Assembly: GCF_019649055.1 (NCBI RefSeq)
Contig: NW_026570277.1
Span: 806,001-870,000, forward strand
Direction: 5' to 3'
DNA: 64,000 nt
Source of the DNA: Paramacrobiotus metropolitanus
Lineage: Eukaryota; Tardigrada; Eutardigrada; Parachela; Macrobiotidae
In this document: one piece after another, positions 1-12,722 of the stretch
How positions within the stretch are numbered: position 1 is the first letter of the stretch
Layout: each line of letters starts with the position of its first letter
Made by a program: the position numbers and the translations under genes
Notes under the pieces: generated by a model
Databases searched by the model: none
Told to the model about the DNA's origin: nothing
Seen by the model: the letters and a program-made list of their open reading frames with translations, nothing else

Positions 1-16
1 AAATCAATAAGCAAAC

Positions 17-130
17 CTAAGAAACCTAAGAAAACCTAAGAAACCTAAGAAATCTAAGGAAACCTAAGAAACCCAAGAAACCTAAGAAAACCTAAGAAAC
101 CTAAGAAACCTGAGAAACCTAAGAAACCTA
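17..130. repeat. Short tandem satellite, unit about AAACCTAAG
   Basis: About a dozen imperfect 9-10 bp units of the type AAACCTAAGA run head to tail and then decay into A-rich sequence by about 180. Every good unit contains CCTAA, the complement of the arthropod telomere word TTAGG. The spacing is 9-10 bp rather than 5, so I call it a satellite or interstitial repeat and not a telomere. The array may extend left of the window. Confidence 0.75.
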
Positions 131-199
131 AAATAATAACCTGGAAAACTTAAAAAACCTGAAAAAACCGAAGCAAAATAGCGAAAATTGGGAAAACTG

Positions 200-300
200 A
201 AAATGGCCAAATGTCCTGTTGCCGAAATGAGCGGCGGCCAAAATCAGTGCTGGCCGAAGTGAGCCTCGGCCGAAATGAACGTTGGCCGAAGTGATCGGAC
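200..300. repeat. Degenerate GGCCGAAATGA tandem repeat
   Basis: Five or six imperfect units built on GGCCGAAATGA / GGCCGAAGTGA are spaced about 18 bp apart. No coding potential is visible. Confidence 0.6.
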
Positions 301-1060
301 GCGCCCTTTTTCAGCAACAATCTGTATTTTTATATATGTACGTATGTTACGTACATCACTTACATATTGTATATACGATATTAAATTTTTAACGCCCAAT
401 CACCTTTAAAAAAGCTATAGTTTGCTGTCTTCCATTCTTATGACAATTTGAATCTGAGATGTACAGCCAACTGTCTGCTTTGAGTATGGTAAAATTTAAC
501 TGATTAGGCAGCCGCAATAAGCCATACCTTAACCTAGTACACGAGTGGCCATCGTAACTCTCAACCGGAATGTTGGTCAGGTGGAACGTGATAGTCAGCC
601 TAAGCGCGACATAAGCGGGTTTATGCGCCTGTAAAACACGCTACCTCGTAAACAATCCGCAGCCCGTAAAACGCGCCCGCACCGGTACAACACGGCAAGC
701 ACAGCAGTTCCGGTATCGTTATGCATTTTATGCCTGTAATATAATCTTCATTCCGTGAAGATGCCATGGCAGTAGTATTTAAGGTCTGACCGTGAATATG
801 TATCCGTTACTCATCATATCATACATACGTGTGTCGTAATCGTCGGCATGTTTATCACGTTTTAATGGACTGTGGTTGAGTGCGATGCAGAATGTGGGAC
901 GGATATAAGATGGGAATCAGTGATGTATGACACGGTGGCGCGCATCTAACACTTTCTTTATATTGCTTCTTTTTCATCATTTTGCCGGCTGTCTCGTCTG
1001 TTTGCACTATTCTGTGGATCTACTGACTACTGATCATCGTGCTTAGTTTATTCACGGAAT
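301..1060. other. Intergenic and 5' flank, no gene seen
   Basis: AT-rich sequence upstream of the first gene. There is no convincing ORF, tRNA or repeat. The promoter and 5' UTR of the secreted LDLa gene must lie here, but no clear TATA box could be assigned. Confidence 0.5.
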
Positions 1061-3838
1061 ATGTCGCTTTATCGGTATCGCCATGTTTACGTTCTCTGCG
1101 CTACAGTATTCTTCCTTGTTCTCCTGGAACCAAGCGTGAGCATTGAAATAATTGTTTATTTGTGAAACGATAAAGAATATGATTTCTATACAAATTTTAG
1201 CAATTTCTTTTCGTAAAAGTTACTATTGTAAAATTAAACGTATATATTTACAGTTATACATGCTGCGATAATTGGTGACCTTTGATAAAAGCTGCCAATT
1301 ACCAGTTAAGTATTTAAACAAATTTATGAAGCGGATTCAAATTTTTTCAGTATTTTGTCAGCGCCTTTCCCGGTCAATATGAGCAGCTAATACCGTGGGA
1401 CGCCGTGAAACGAGTGCTTAACGGCAACTCACCGGACGGTTATACTGTGGAGGACGCGGTACACACATACCTGCGCTCGGCGCGTTCCGTGGCGAATCGC
1501 CATCGACGAAGCATCGAAGGCGGAAATTGCACCAGCGCCAGCGGGGGCGTTGGTGATACCTGTCTAGCAAGTATGTTGCATTATCAACCAATAATCCTGA
1601 TGAAAGCACTTTTTACTATTTATTTTTCTTTTATTAAGGAACAGACTAAAAAACTGCTTTTGTACAGTATGTCATTATATGACATATTATATAGTAGAAA
1701 AAGCTGCCCCTATAAATTAAATTTAATGTCATATTGATTTTAATTCGAGTTGCTGCAGGATGCTTATTCTTCTACACGGACTATTATTAACCTTGTCAAG
1801 TTAAATCAAAAATAAAACCGTAATAATTTTGCAGCACTGGCCTATACGCGCTGTGATGCTCTGCGGTCCATCTGCGTTTGTGATTACCGTGTAGCCAGTA
1901 AGTTGCCGGCATGTCGGCGGTAAAACCGTATACGTTTTGCCGATGTGTTATTTTTTGTTACCACGCGTATTACTGTATGAGTACATAATAACAAGTATGG
2001 TCACGCCTTGTACAGCCAAAATCCCCATCATTCCCAACTTGTACGCCGTATGTCTGCCTTTGGCGTTCGTCAACCAGACCAGCGGCTTCCAGTGCGTGCC
2101 CTCGACGCCGGACCCTTGCGCCTTACAGGTCACCAGCTCGGTGTGTCGCGCCAATCTGCAGACCGGAAAATTCGGATGCACATGCCAGTTCGGCGGTACC
2201 TGGCCTAACTGTACACCAAGTAAGACGATGCCCTTAAAGAAAATTTCCACGGTCATTTATTTAAAATGCATAAAAAGGTTTAATTATTACGAAGATTTAA
2301 AAAAACCAATCACGGTTTATACTTCTTAATACACTTATTACTAGTATTTAGTATTTACTGATCCAACTTTGTTACAAATTATATTGCTGGTACCAAATTA
2401 ATTTTGTTTTCTTGACTACTTATACAAATTTTTAAAAGTGCGAAGGCACAGCGCTAGCAATTTTTCACAATGCTAACGATTTTTGTTTATCGACCAAATG
2501 AATTTGCTCACCATCAGTATTAACCAGCGCAAGGTAACTGTTAAAAGTGCGTGCTGCAGGCGAAATAAATAACTAATTTAATAATTTTATTATTTGTGGT
2601 CAGACTGTCCATTTTATAGGACTGGGCGGCGTCTGCGCCAACACCACTGTGTGCGCCAACCGCATCCCAAACTCGTACTGCGGCTCCGTCAACCAGGCGA
2701 CGTTAACTGGCACGTGTCAGTGCCCGGTGGCGGGCGTCAACAAGGACCCGGCCAGCGTCCTCACCGGCACCGCCAACACCATTGAAACCGCACAAGCGAC
2801 GCTGGTGCCCAGCGTGGACGCCAGCCGGTGCCTTCCGGCAGCCTGTCCACCGGCGGACAACAGCGGGGTTGTGGCCAGCGGTATTCTGACGCCCTGCTTC
2901 GGTGATGATGGCGCGGCCACCTGCCAGAACACCACCACGGGATGGCAGTGTAACTGCAAATCCACCAGCCGCGGACGCAGTCATACCAACAACGTCGTCG
3001 GAATATGTATGTACATTTTGATGGGTTGATCGGAGTGTGATTCTTAATACTTTTCACCGAGCGAAACGAGGTTACGCTGTGTTGCAAGTAACGTGGTGAC
3101 GGCAGCACAAATCTGTGTGTGCCAATACGAAGAGCGTCGCGTAGTTTAAAGTTCAATTGGCAATAATTTCCAGGGGTTCTAGAAACTCGCTCGTTACAGA
3201 TACTACGGCTAAGCTACCACCACTGGTAATAACGTTCACGGTGTGCGCGAAACAGTAGCACTGTTCAGCTGGTGTATTACGTTGCAGGTTGCGGTCCAAA
3301 TCGATTCGCTTGCAACGATTACTCCCGCTGTTTGGACCAGACTCAATTGTGCGATGGTGTCCAGGACTGCAATGTGCGTTTGTAAACCGATCACATCTTT
3401 TCTTTGTAAATTTGGCTTTTAAGATTAACAAGGCATAGCTGGATTAGTTGTTTGAGCTAAGGCATTGTTGCTCAGATGTTTTAAACTCTCGCTTACTTGC
3501 GATTCCCTTACTATGGGCTACTAAAATTTTGAAGTATTCCATTTCATCAGAATAAATATGACGTGAAATCGATTTTATAGGATTGCTCGGACGAGAAGCA
3601 GAGCTGCCAGAATGCGGTGTGGCCGGCGGGATCAGTGTGCGCCATCGGGCAGCCACCACGCAGCAGTGATGGGCGTTTACTTCGCGGTGCCGGACAGGAT
3701 CTCGATGTGGCTGCTCCGCGGATTGACCGACTGCAGGATGCCGATTCCCGGTTGAAACAAGTAAGTAGAAACAATTAATAACGTTATAATAAAAAACGTA
3801 TAGGTAAACTGCATGAATTCAATGCTTTTCAGGTATAA
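1061..3838 (+). CDS. Secreted cysteine-rich protein with one LDL-receptor class A domain
   Basis: Eight exons fit with consistent phases and GT/AG borders: 1061-1135, 1351-1570, 1835-1897, 2016-2219, 2620-3006, 3288-3373, 3581-3760 and 3833-3838, giving about 406 residues. Exon 1 encodes a 25-residue N-terminus with a hydrophobic core (VLCATVFFLVLL), a probable signal peptide. Exons 3-5 encode many cysteines in EGF-like spacing (for example FGCTCQFGGTWPNC) and N-glycosylation sequons. Exons 6-7 encode an LDLa module, residues about 317-353, with the calcium-binding run CDGVQDCNDCSDE split by an intron exactly after CN. The last exon adds only Val and a stop. An AATAAA follows at 3869. LDLa modules bind calcium and mediate extracellular ligand binding, so an extracellular role is inferred. 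No precise function is recognised. The exon model is a manual splice prediction and needs transcript support. Confidence 0.75.
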
Positions 3839-3868
3839 ATGGCAGCTCTATTGTCGGTCGCGCCACCA

Positions 3869-3874
3869 AATAAA
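3869..3874 (+). terminator. Poly(A) signal of the LDLa gene
   Basis: AATAAA lies 31 bp after the predicted TAA at 3836-3838, the expected distance for a short 3' UTR. Confidence 0.6.
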
Positions 3875-4365
3875 ATCGCTGCCGGCGTGCTCTGTCTTTT
3901 GCTGTTACTAATTATTGTTTCGTTGTTTTCTACCTTAGTCAGTTGTGCTGGTTTCTCGTAATGGTGATTAATGCCATATCACGATTTTATTATGAAATAA
4001 AATTGATGCGCATACCTTTCCAACATCCTAAGAAGAACTGGCAAAGTGCTTTATGACAAAAATAAAGTAGCAAAGAAAGCAGAAAGCATGAAGCAGGAAG
4101 AAACAAAACATGAAGCAAAAAATAAAAAATAAAAACTGCTGTGACATTTGTTCGAAACATTTTCGTTCCATATTTTTTGCTCGGTAAGTCTAACTTGTGA
4201 AATATAAGTACTGCTTACGGGTTGAGGAACCGGTGCGCATTACGGTCCAAGGGACGGTCTAATCGACAGCCTAAGCAACCGGAAAAACGTTACTTGTTAC
4301 TTGGTAACATTCATCATTGTTCCACTGTCCTGCAGCAGAGGAAGATGACGCAAACGACTGCATCA
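3875..4365. other. Intergenic, no gene seen
   Basis: A-rich sequence between a plus-strand and a minus-strand gene. A minus-strand AATAAA (complement of 3986-3991) may serve the kinase-Kelch gene that ends at 4366. Nothing else is supported. Confidence 0.4.
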
Positions 4366-7190
4366 TCATTGAGCCGCTGAAACTGCAATTATGGCTTCCC
4401 CGTGTTCAACATTTTCGACGAGGTTTCGCAACAGTTTTTGACTTTCTGCGGGTAATGCGACAACTGTCCAGGGCCCGCAAATGGTTGTATCATAAATTTC
4501 AATTGATAATACATGATCATCTGCAGCATTTCTGCCGCCAATGACGTAGATCTTTTCCTTAACAACGCAAGCCGAATGATAATAGCGGGGTTGCCGAAGA
4601 GGATGGATTTCTTTCCACGTTTTGGTCGTAATATTCAACCGCACGCAACAAGCTGTAACGCTCCAGGGAGCCCATTGTAATGCACCGGCTTCCCTTCGGA
4701 CCATTCCCCCTATGACGTAGACGTATCCATCAGCTACAGTCATGGCAAACCCTTTCCGCCATTGGGGCAGCTTCGCTAAAATTCCCCATTCGTCGGCCAC
4801 TGGATCAAAAACTGCGAGCGCAGTTTCATGCAAACGGTCGTAGGCATACAATATCTTATGTCCAAATTCTGCCATTGCCCACACGTGAAACCTGCAAGAT
4901 ATCTTATTATGTTTCATTGGAACCTATATTTGGACAAAGTCGAAATGTTGGCTGATGCTTTATTTCTTGTAAAAGCCATAGGACAACTTTATGCCAAAAA
5001 TCTTGAGACTGTCAAAAACCTTGAGAATTGTTACGTAATGGTTTTGCTTAAACAAGTCTCAACGTTTGATTGTAGAATTTCGCTTTCCTCTTTTTATCTA
5101 CAGACAACAAAAAATTAACCGGTGGCCTTAACGTTGAACCAGTTTCAGTTCGACTCGCTCTGGCCGCCATTGTGTGAATGCCAGTATTGGCTATTCTACG
5201 ATAAGAAAACGAAAAATTAATTTTTGTAGTAGCGAATGTTTTTGTTGCAAAGTGAATACGCGCTAGCCACGATGTTTCGGAATAACTTATGAACAGCAGT
5301 GCTCACTGCTCAGCAGATCTCTTCCATCGCTGAAGGCAGACCTTGCAGCGACTGCCGGAAGCAGTTACAAATGCGTACTATCTACTACTAGTATATTTTT
5401 CAAGGTAAATTGGTTCAATGGGAAGAGTTGCGTGCCGGTCTGTCAATGAACCAATCGGTGCATTTTTCGGTACCATAAGGAACCGCTGGTCGTGTTCTCA
5501 CTTTCAAACAGTGCTTTCGCTTTCGACACTCATGAAAAAAAGTCGTTTTTTAAATGAAAGCAGATTTATTATAAAAATTATAGCGCCACATTCGGAACGA
5601 AACTTCGTTCTGTTGTACTAATTTGTATCAAAGATAAACTGAATTTCCACTGGGAACCTCGCGTTTGGTACGAGTAATCATGGTAAATTTCTATTTAGCT
5701 TGCTTACCATTCGAATGGAGCCTTCCTAAAAAATTTGACTTCGCTGGTAGAAAATCTGTGTGCCATCATTTGAGTTCCTTCTAATATTACACCGTTCATA
5801 CAGCCAGTCAAAAATGCATAGATCGTATCGTTCACTACAACGGGACGATAAAAACAAATTGAAGTTCCATTATTATATATCCTAGAAATTGACGAACGCC
5901 AAGTTCCCTCAGCCACATTCCAGAGATGAAAATCGTGATCGCCGTCATTTGCAGTATCTGTCGTTTGAAATATTATATTATTTCTCTGAATTATTTCTCT
6001 GAATGGCATAGTCAACTGGGGAAAAACTGCAGTGACTCGTGAGTTTCCCGGCGCACACAGTTCACGAATTCGTAATTGGGATGTCACTGGATCAAAATGG
6101 AGCAGTTGGATGGTATCGTTGTTTGAATGGGCCTTACCGGCAAAAGCGGCTATACAAATCACAGGGAGCTCATGTAGCAGCTCTTCCGCAGATACTCTGC
6201 TCTTAGGACTGTGTTTCAAGCAAAGTCGAATACAATCTGCCCAGTGTATTGGTATGCCATCAGGGATAAATGGTGTATATCCATCCATTATTAATGTGGC
6301 AAACTGCATGTTAGAAGGACTACTTTTCAGGCCGACCTTTACTCCATCCTTTTCGACTAGCTTTTCGCCAGATTCGCAGCCAGTGGCGCACTCAGCGATC
6401 TCCAGTATGATGCACCCCAAGCTCCAGATGTCTGTTTTTCTTCCTGGAGCGCCCGGCTGAACCTGACAGAATTTTGTCATCATTTCTGGCGACATGTACC
6501 GTACGGTACCGCGCAACTGCGATATGTCCCCGGAGCAGGTGACACTTTCTTTGCATGTGAACTATGTCATCGAGGTCGCCAATTAGCAACGTCTTATCTC
6601 CGTTCGGAAGGTTATTCACAAGAATATTTGCCGGTTTCAAATCTCCGTGTATTATTCCTTGCCGATGTAAAAAATATAACCCAGATGATATGTCTCGACT
6701 GTAGCGTTTAACCTCTCCAAATTTATTGACGAAGCTGCCGGTTTTTCGGGATTCGTCCAATAAAGACGCTAAATCACCTAGGAAGCGTTGCGTTTTCAGT
6801 TACTCATCAAATTACCTGAATGATCACAATTACTGAATTACCTCCACAGCGCTCCATCAACAACTCCACTGTTGCGCCACTGGAGAACTTTGTGATGCGG
6901 ATTTGGTAGTACGGTACGAGATTCTCGTGCGATAACTTGGGGAGTTTTCTTAGTCTAACGATTGCTTCTTCCCAACTTTTTGGATTGGTCACAATATCGG
7001 AATTCCCATCGAGATGTATGGCTTTAACAGCCACAATATCATCTCCGGTATGCGTGCCGCGCTCCGTAATCTTACCTTCGTAAACAATGCCAAATGTTCC
7101 GCTCCCAATAAAGTTAGTGTTGGAATAACTGTACCGGCATTTAATGCCAATGATATCAATTTCGCGGCTATCAGAGACATCTGTTGCCAT
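4366..7190 (-). CDS. Protein kinase-Kelch fusion, copy 1 (single frameshift)
   Basis: Three minus-strand exons: 7190-6842, 6777-5708 and 4891-4366, with the same phases (1, then 2) as the paralogue at 8338-11550. Exon 1 has the glycine loop (GSGTFGIVYEG) and VAVK lysine. Exon 2 has the catalytic loop HGDLKPANIL, a DLD in place of DFG, then RGTVRYMSPEM (activation segment and APE-like motif) and DIWSLGC. The end of exon 2 and exon 3 hold Kelch-like repeats (VFDPVADEW, VYVIGG, IYVIGG). Exon 2 is one base too long: an extra T in the run at 6547-6552, relative to the paralogue, shifts frame between the DLD motif and the activation segment. This is either a sequence error or an inactivating mutation; everything downstream is intact. 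The family resembles Ser/Thr kinases of the STE/TKL type, but I cannot name a subfamily. Confidence 0.75.
4892..5707 (-). other. Intron 2 of kinase-Kelch copy 1
   Basis: An 816-bp intron between the kinase/first-Kelch exon and the Kelch exon. The donor is GTAAGC at 5707 and the acceptor CTTGCAG at 4898-4892 (minus strand). No gene or element was recognised inside. Confidence 0.65.
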
Positions 7191-8337
7191 TTCGGTCAAA
7201 ATGAGAAAGCAAAATCGGATCGATGTTCTGAAATCACGAGCATATCCATCTGTGCTACATGGGGACTTCCGGTATCACCATAGCAGAACCATCATATTTT
7301 ATAATTTATCTTTGTTTGATTTACGTGCAACCAGCAAATAATATTTATCCGATGATTGATAACCTTTTTTCGATTAGATATCGCCGAAATGTAAGAAGGG
7401 CTTTGCGGCGCATGGATATTGGATACCGTAGAAGTATGCACGCGAAATATACTACCGAGTGGTTATTAACCGCAATATTTGCACCTCAGCTACAATACCA
7501 CTGAAATGGAAACGGTCAATTAGTGGAATATAAAAGACATCGGGAAGCTTTTCGAGGCGACAACCAGACTAGTTGTATACAGTAGTTTGCATCGACACAT
7601 CGACCTAGCATGTCGTTGCGCTGCGATGTCGCTGCGATGCACATATTGATGCGGATAAAGTCCTTCTGGATAAGTACTAGGTAGTATCTATTTAGCTTGC
7701 ATTTCTCATTTAAAGACAGTACGGGTACATAACAAACGGGTACAGGTATAATACGGGTACAGATCAAACACAGTTAATTACAAAAACATAATTTTATTTA
7801 ACGCTGCCGCTCCATTGTTCTGAGTACGGAAGCAGCGTTTCTTAGTTGATAAGTATTTGATTACTTCTGTTGATTAGATACCGCGATAATGTGAGAACAG
7901 CTTTGCACTGATGGATGTGTGTTGTGTTTCAGACGAGCTCAAGTTAACCGAGTACAATTAATTTTCTTTCGTAACCGCTGACCAAAATTCGCAAAATAGA
8001 GAAAGCACAGGATCAATGCGTCCTGATCGCAGGCTCAGCTTATTAAATTCAAACATGCATAACAAACAGAAACCGATACGAGGGTAATAATATTATATGG
8101 AACAGCAAGGCCAGCTTCAAATAGTTATGTACAATCGAGCTGCGCTTGGGATAGCCGGAACTGGTCACAACAAACAGAAAGCACTGGGAACCACTAGGAT
8201 AACAGTGGAGCCAGTACTTAGGATTTTATTGTTATCGAATCCTGATTGATAAATTTATCAGCCCAAACATGATGCACGCCCGTTACAAAAACTATCAAAT
8301 TCAAGTAACAAAGACACAAAAATATCGCAATCCGATA
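7191..8337. other. Intergenic between kinase-Kelch paralogues
   Basis: AT-rich, with only short ORFs lacking family resemblance. The upstream region of copy 1 and the 3' UTR of copy 2 lie here. No repeat or RNA gene was recognised. Confidence 0.4.
8225..8230 (-). terminator. Poly(A) signal of kinase-Kelch copy 2
   Basis: AATAAA on the minus strand (TTTATT on plus), 108 bp after the stop codon at 8338-8340. Confidence 0.5.
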
Positions 8338-11300
8338 TCATCGAGCAATTGAAACGGCTTTTATTGTATCCGTTAATCTGTCAAGGTTGCTACCCATTCT
8401 TTGTAACAGGTGTTCCGCTTGTGGCGACAGTTTGACCGTTGACCAGGATTCGTTGCGGGTGGTATCGTAAACTTCTATTGACAGAGCAGGATCACCTGCA
8501 GCATTTCGGCCACCGCACACGTATATCTGGTCGTTGACAAGACATGACGAATGTTGGTGCCTCGGTTGCAGGAGAGAGTGGATGTTCTCCCAGGTGCCAG
8601 TGCTGATGTTTAAGCGACTGCAGTCCGCAGTCAGCGTTCCTTTCAGCATTTTTCCGCCTAAAAGGTACACGCAGCCGTTTGCGACAACCATACTAAATTC
8701 ATCCCGTGTTCGCATGAGAGTTGGCAAGGATCTCCATTCATCGGCCATCGGATCGTACAGTTCCAGAGTGGTCTTATGAGAACGGCAGCTGGCATATAAT
8801 ATCATCCTATGAAACCCGACTACGGCCTGCACATCCCGGCTGCAAAGGAAATCATCTTTTAGTTGCTTCGCTTTTTCATCTCAAATTATATTAGTAATTC
8901 TTTTATTAGTAATTATATTAGTAATTAGTGCTTTGAAAATTTCGAAACATGACACCAGACCAATGGCATGTTAAAAAATTTCCAGGCCTTGGTGAATGCT
9001 GCCCAAAGGATTGGATTCGTGGTCACGATTCGCAAGGTGTGTCTTGCTTCTATGTGCATCGTGCAAGAGCAAATTCTACACGGGTGCAAGCAGAACGGGT
9101 AATACTGCCCAAAATGCATACTGCCCAAAATGCACATTAATAACAATATGCTTTCCAGTTCGCTTGCTTACCCGTTAAAAGGAGCTGGCCTCAGCAACTT
9201 GACATGGCCATTACACATGTCTTCCGCTACAAACTCATAACCACGAACTCTATTTTCGACAACATCCTCTTGCTGCCGAAAATAATAGAGCATGTCATGC
9301 ACCACAACAGCCATAAACTTTGCTGCTTTCCATTTTGTGACAAACGAACGCCACATCCCATGAGACACATTCCATAGGCAGTACGTGCTTTCGTCTTCGT
9401 TGTTTTTGTCCGTAGTAATAAACATCATTTCGTTGTCTGGGATTGTCAAATGGAAGTTTAGAAATCGTAGTGGCAAATCCACTGGTGGACGGAGTTCAAG
9501 AATTCGCATTTTGCTTGTCAGTGGATCAAAACATAATACGTAGAAAATACCCATAGATCTTTTTAATGCTGCCACGACAATGTGGTTTCCATTATCAGTG
9601 CGCATCTTAGTGCCAAGTGAAGTGATGTGTACATTAGCGTCAAATGCCCGGAGTTTATGCAGTAACGCTTCCGCAGATGTCCTGCTTTCGGGGTTTTGCC
9701 TTAAGCACATTCGAATGCATGCTTCAAGTCGCGACGGTATGTCTTTTCTCACAAATGGCGCATAACCGTCCATTAATTTCGCTGCAAATTCGTTGTTTGA
9801 CAGCCTATCTGAGGAGTCCATTGCTTCGCCGTTCTTTTCAAGAACCAGTCCACCATCATGGCGGCTTCCACAACATTCAGCAATTTCTAACATTAGGCAG
9901 CCCAAGCTCCAGATGTCCGTTTTTCGTCCTGGGCTTTCAGCTTCGGACTGACAAAATTTTTTCAACATTTCTGGTGACATATAGCGCACAGTGCCGCGCA
10001 GCTGCGATATGTCTCCAGAACAAGTAACGCTTTCTTGCATATGAACCAAGTCGTCCAAGTCCGCTATCCCCAGCGTCTTGCTGTCGGCAGGCATGTCTTT
10101 CACTAAGATGTTTCCAGGCTTTAAATCTCCGTGTATCAGTTTCTGTTGATGTAAGAATTCCAACCCCGCTGCTATGTCTCTACAATAGCCTTCAACCTTT
10201 TCGTACGTCACGGAGCGGGTATCGCTTTTCTTTGTTTCTTTCAAGAAACGTGCGAGGTCACCTACAACAAGTTATGGCGAACATTCCGTTAGCTACCATT
10301 TCCGCAATCCGCGTTTTTACACCGTTCTGTGCAGCGTCACTTTAGCTTTTTATTTCCGTTCACTGCCTTTACTTTTCTGGGTATCGGAAGACTTACGACA
10401 TTGCGAGTGCTACGAAGGCAAGAGCACCAAAAGATCAGTGCAGTAAAAACTCAGTTCCAAAATTGTTAAAGCAGTTTTCGGTGGATGGCTTGCGTTGTTT
10501 GAAGAATGCGATGTTGCCTACCGGAAATAAAAGCTTCCGGTATAAAAGAAGTTCCGTCAGCTAGTCAGCAAGTCAACCGGAAACTAATAACTGTGTTTTC
10601 GCTAATGATAATAACTGCCCTAAATTCCGATCTCGGGATTTGGGAAGTAAGTTTCGTGGTAACTAGAATGGATTTAGGCGCAACTTCTCCTGGATGCCGT
10701 AACCGGCCAACATTAAGCGCTTGTCTAACGAGGGCCGCCTTAGTAGTAGGTTTTGAGTGACGAGCCATGGATCAAGTCATTAATGCTCACTTTTCGCGAA
10801 TTTTGCTATTCCATGTGACCTCGCTGTGTTGTAGTCCACGACTACCACGCGACGCGAACTCTGGCGTGCTGATTCCTTGCCGGGTCTTTACAGCGTAATA
10901 AATCGTGTGCTGTGTCCGCAAGCATTTGCAGGGCTTACTGTTGTTCTGTTAAAAAATCTGGCTGGTTTTAGTGCGCTGGCTGAAAGACGGGGTCAGTTGA
11001 CAATTTGTGGTCAATTGTCCAGTGCCAAAAGTAATGCGCGGAACGAAAGGTAGGGACCGGAAAGGTAGTGGACCGAGTAACAGGTAAGCGCAGTACGTAA
11101 TAAAATCACTAAAATTTACTGCGTGCAGGCGTTACACGTGATATCAATGAAATTACAAGACAGACAGCAACCCAGTGATAAAATCCACTCACAGCTATAA
11201 TGCTCCATCATTATCTCCACAGTTGCTCCGCCCAAGGATTTAGTAATTCGGACTTGATGACAGACTGCAAGATTTGAGTGCGCTAGTTTTGGCAGTTTTT

Positions 11301-11550
11301 GAAGTCTAGCGACTGTTTTTGCCCAGATTTCTTGGTTGGCAATTATTTCCGATCGACTGTTCAAGTGAATTGCTTTAACAGCCACCACATCGTTTCCGAT
11401 ATAATCGCCGGGGTTTGTGACCCTGGCTTTGTAGACAACACCAAATGCCCCCCGGCCTATAAACTCATTGGGAAAGTATTCATACTGGCAACTACTGCCC
11501 ACTGTTTCGACTTCCTGCACAGCCATTTGGATGGGGTCATAGGATTCCAT
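8338..11550 (-). CDS. Protein kinase-Kelch fusion, copy 2 (intact)
   Basis: Exons 11550-11193, 10261-9172 and 8839-8338 join in frame with GT/AG borders to give 649 residues. Kinase features: glycine loop GRGAFGVVY (32-40), VAVK with Lys59, catalytic loop HGDLKPGN (163-170), metal-binding DLD at 187-189 where DFG is usual, and RGTVRYMSPE (208-217). The HGD, DLD and SPE variants keep the catalytic Asp, Asn and Glu, so activity is plausible. From about residue 350, six-bladed-type Kelch-like repeats follow (FDPLTSKMRIL, LWNVSHGMW, LYDPMADEW, VYLLGG, IYVCGG). Kinase domains joined directly to a C-terminal Kelch propeller are unusual; Kelch repeats more often pair with BTB or F-box. The gene is a tandem duplicate of 4366-7190, with conserved intron positions. 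A cytoplasmic signalling role is inferred. Confidence 0.85.
8840..9171 (-). other. Intron 2 of kinase-Kelch copy 2
   Basis: A 332-bp intron with donor GTAAGC and acceptor CCTTTGCAG. No nested feature seen. Confidence 0.65.
10262..11192 (-). other. Intron 1 of kinase-Kelch copy 2
   Basis: A 931-bp intron (donor GTGAGT at 11192, acceptor GTTGTAG before 10261) that joins a TGT codon across the splice, exactly matching the phase used in copy 1. Copy 1 has only about 64 bp here, so this intron has grown. No recognisable element inside. Confidence 0.65.
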
Positions 11551-12722
11551 TTTAATATTAAGGCAGTAGAGCACTACAGAAGCAAATCGAAACTTGGAAA
11601 TTTATGCTTATGCTTAATTCATGGCAGCAATCACTAAGATGCTACGTAGTGGCCGATTAATTTTGCTTTTTGGTGCACAAATGGATATATGGTATAGTAA
11701 TTTCAGACCGATAACGCTATCGCACAGAGGGGGCTTATCCACAGTGTCGGCAAATCCTTGTAGCTGTTGTTGGAAAAGCAGGTCTGTATCGAAATCAATC
11801 TCTCACATGTATCTAGTGTAAACAGATACCTTGCCGACATAAATTACTGATAAGTTGAGATAATACGAGTAGTATAGTGCAAATAACAGCAACCGCCAGC
11901 CAGTAATACATGTATAAACAGATATCCGGTGGCGTCCGGCTTTAGTCAAATACCGATCGCTTCCACTATAATTATATTGTACTTGTGTTTTCAACAATGG
12001 TCGCTCAGTTTCCTGATGGTACAGAGATTTTCAATTCTATAGACGTTTTAGGCAAACTTCGGCAGGTTCCAATATCGACGACAACAGCAGTAACCGTCTC
12101 ATATGTGTATCAGTGAATGGGAGACGGCATTTTGTTATACTTATTCGTTATACATGTATTTAATACGGCGGCAATTGCAGACTAGAAAACTGAAAACCGT
12201 TAAGAAGGTGTAAAATGCAAGGGAAATTTCTTTCAGTAAATTGCGCTTGTAAGTTTCATTTTAACGAAGTTTCTCGTTGTGCCGAGACACAGTTGCTCGA
12301 CAACTTGTCGCTTGAGATGGTATTTTTTACTGTACAGATACCAACTCAGTTCTGGTTTTATCGGACATAAAGATGGAACAACTTTCTCCTGCTAAAAAAA
12401 TCCATATGGATAGGTACTAGTAGCAGCCAAACAAAAAGGTCAGGCCGCCTATTTCCTTTGTCGTCTGAGCTGTTTAATTAGTGAAAATCTACCTCTATAA
12501 ATACTGCTAACTGTTTTGTACCGGCACACTGGAACAAAAACGGATCATGTGAAGCAGTTAGACATTCTGATTCTGGTCCTTTGAGATTTATATTGTAGCC
12601 GCGCGATAAGTTTGCACCACAGAGTCTGGTATACGTAAATCGCCACACACGCTGCAGCACGTTCTACGTAACGTGTGCGCTGTCCGATCGGAGGCAGGCA
12701 GCGCTTAGATCTAAAGTGGTGC
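11551..12722. other. Intergenic, no gene seen
   Basis: Upstream of kinase-Kelch copy 2. Only short ORFs without family resemblance occur, including a 60-codon minus ORF at 12478-12660. Confidence 0.4.

Noticed and set aside
12478-12660. 60-codon minus-strand ORF
   Set aside because: Short, no splice context or family pattern recognised.
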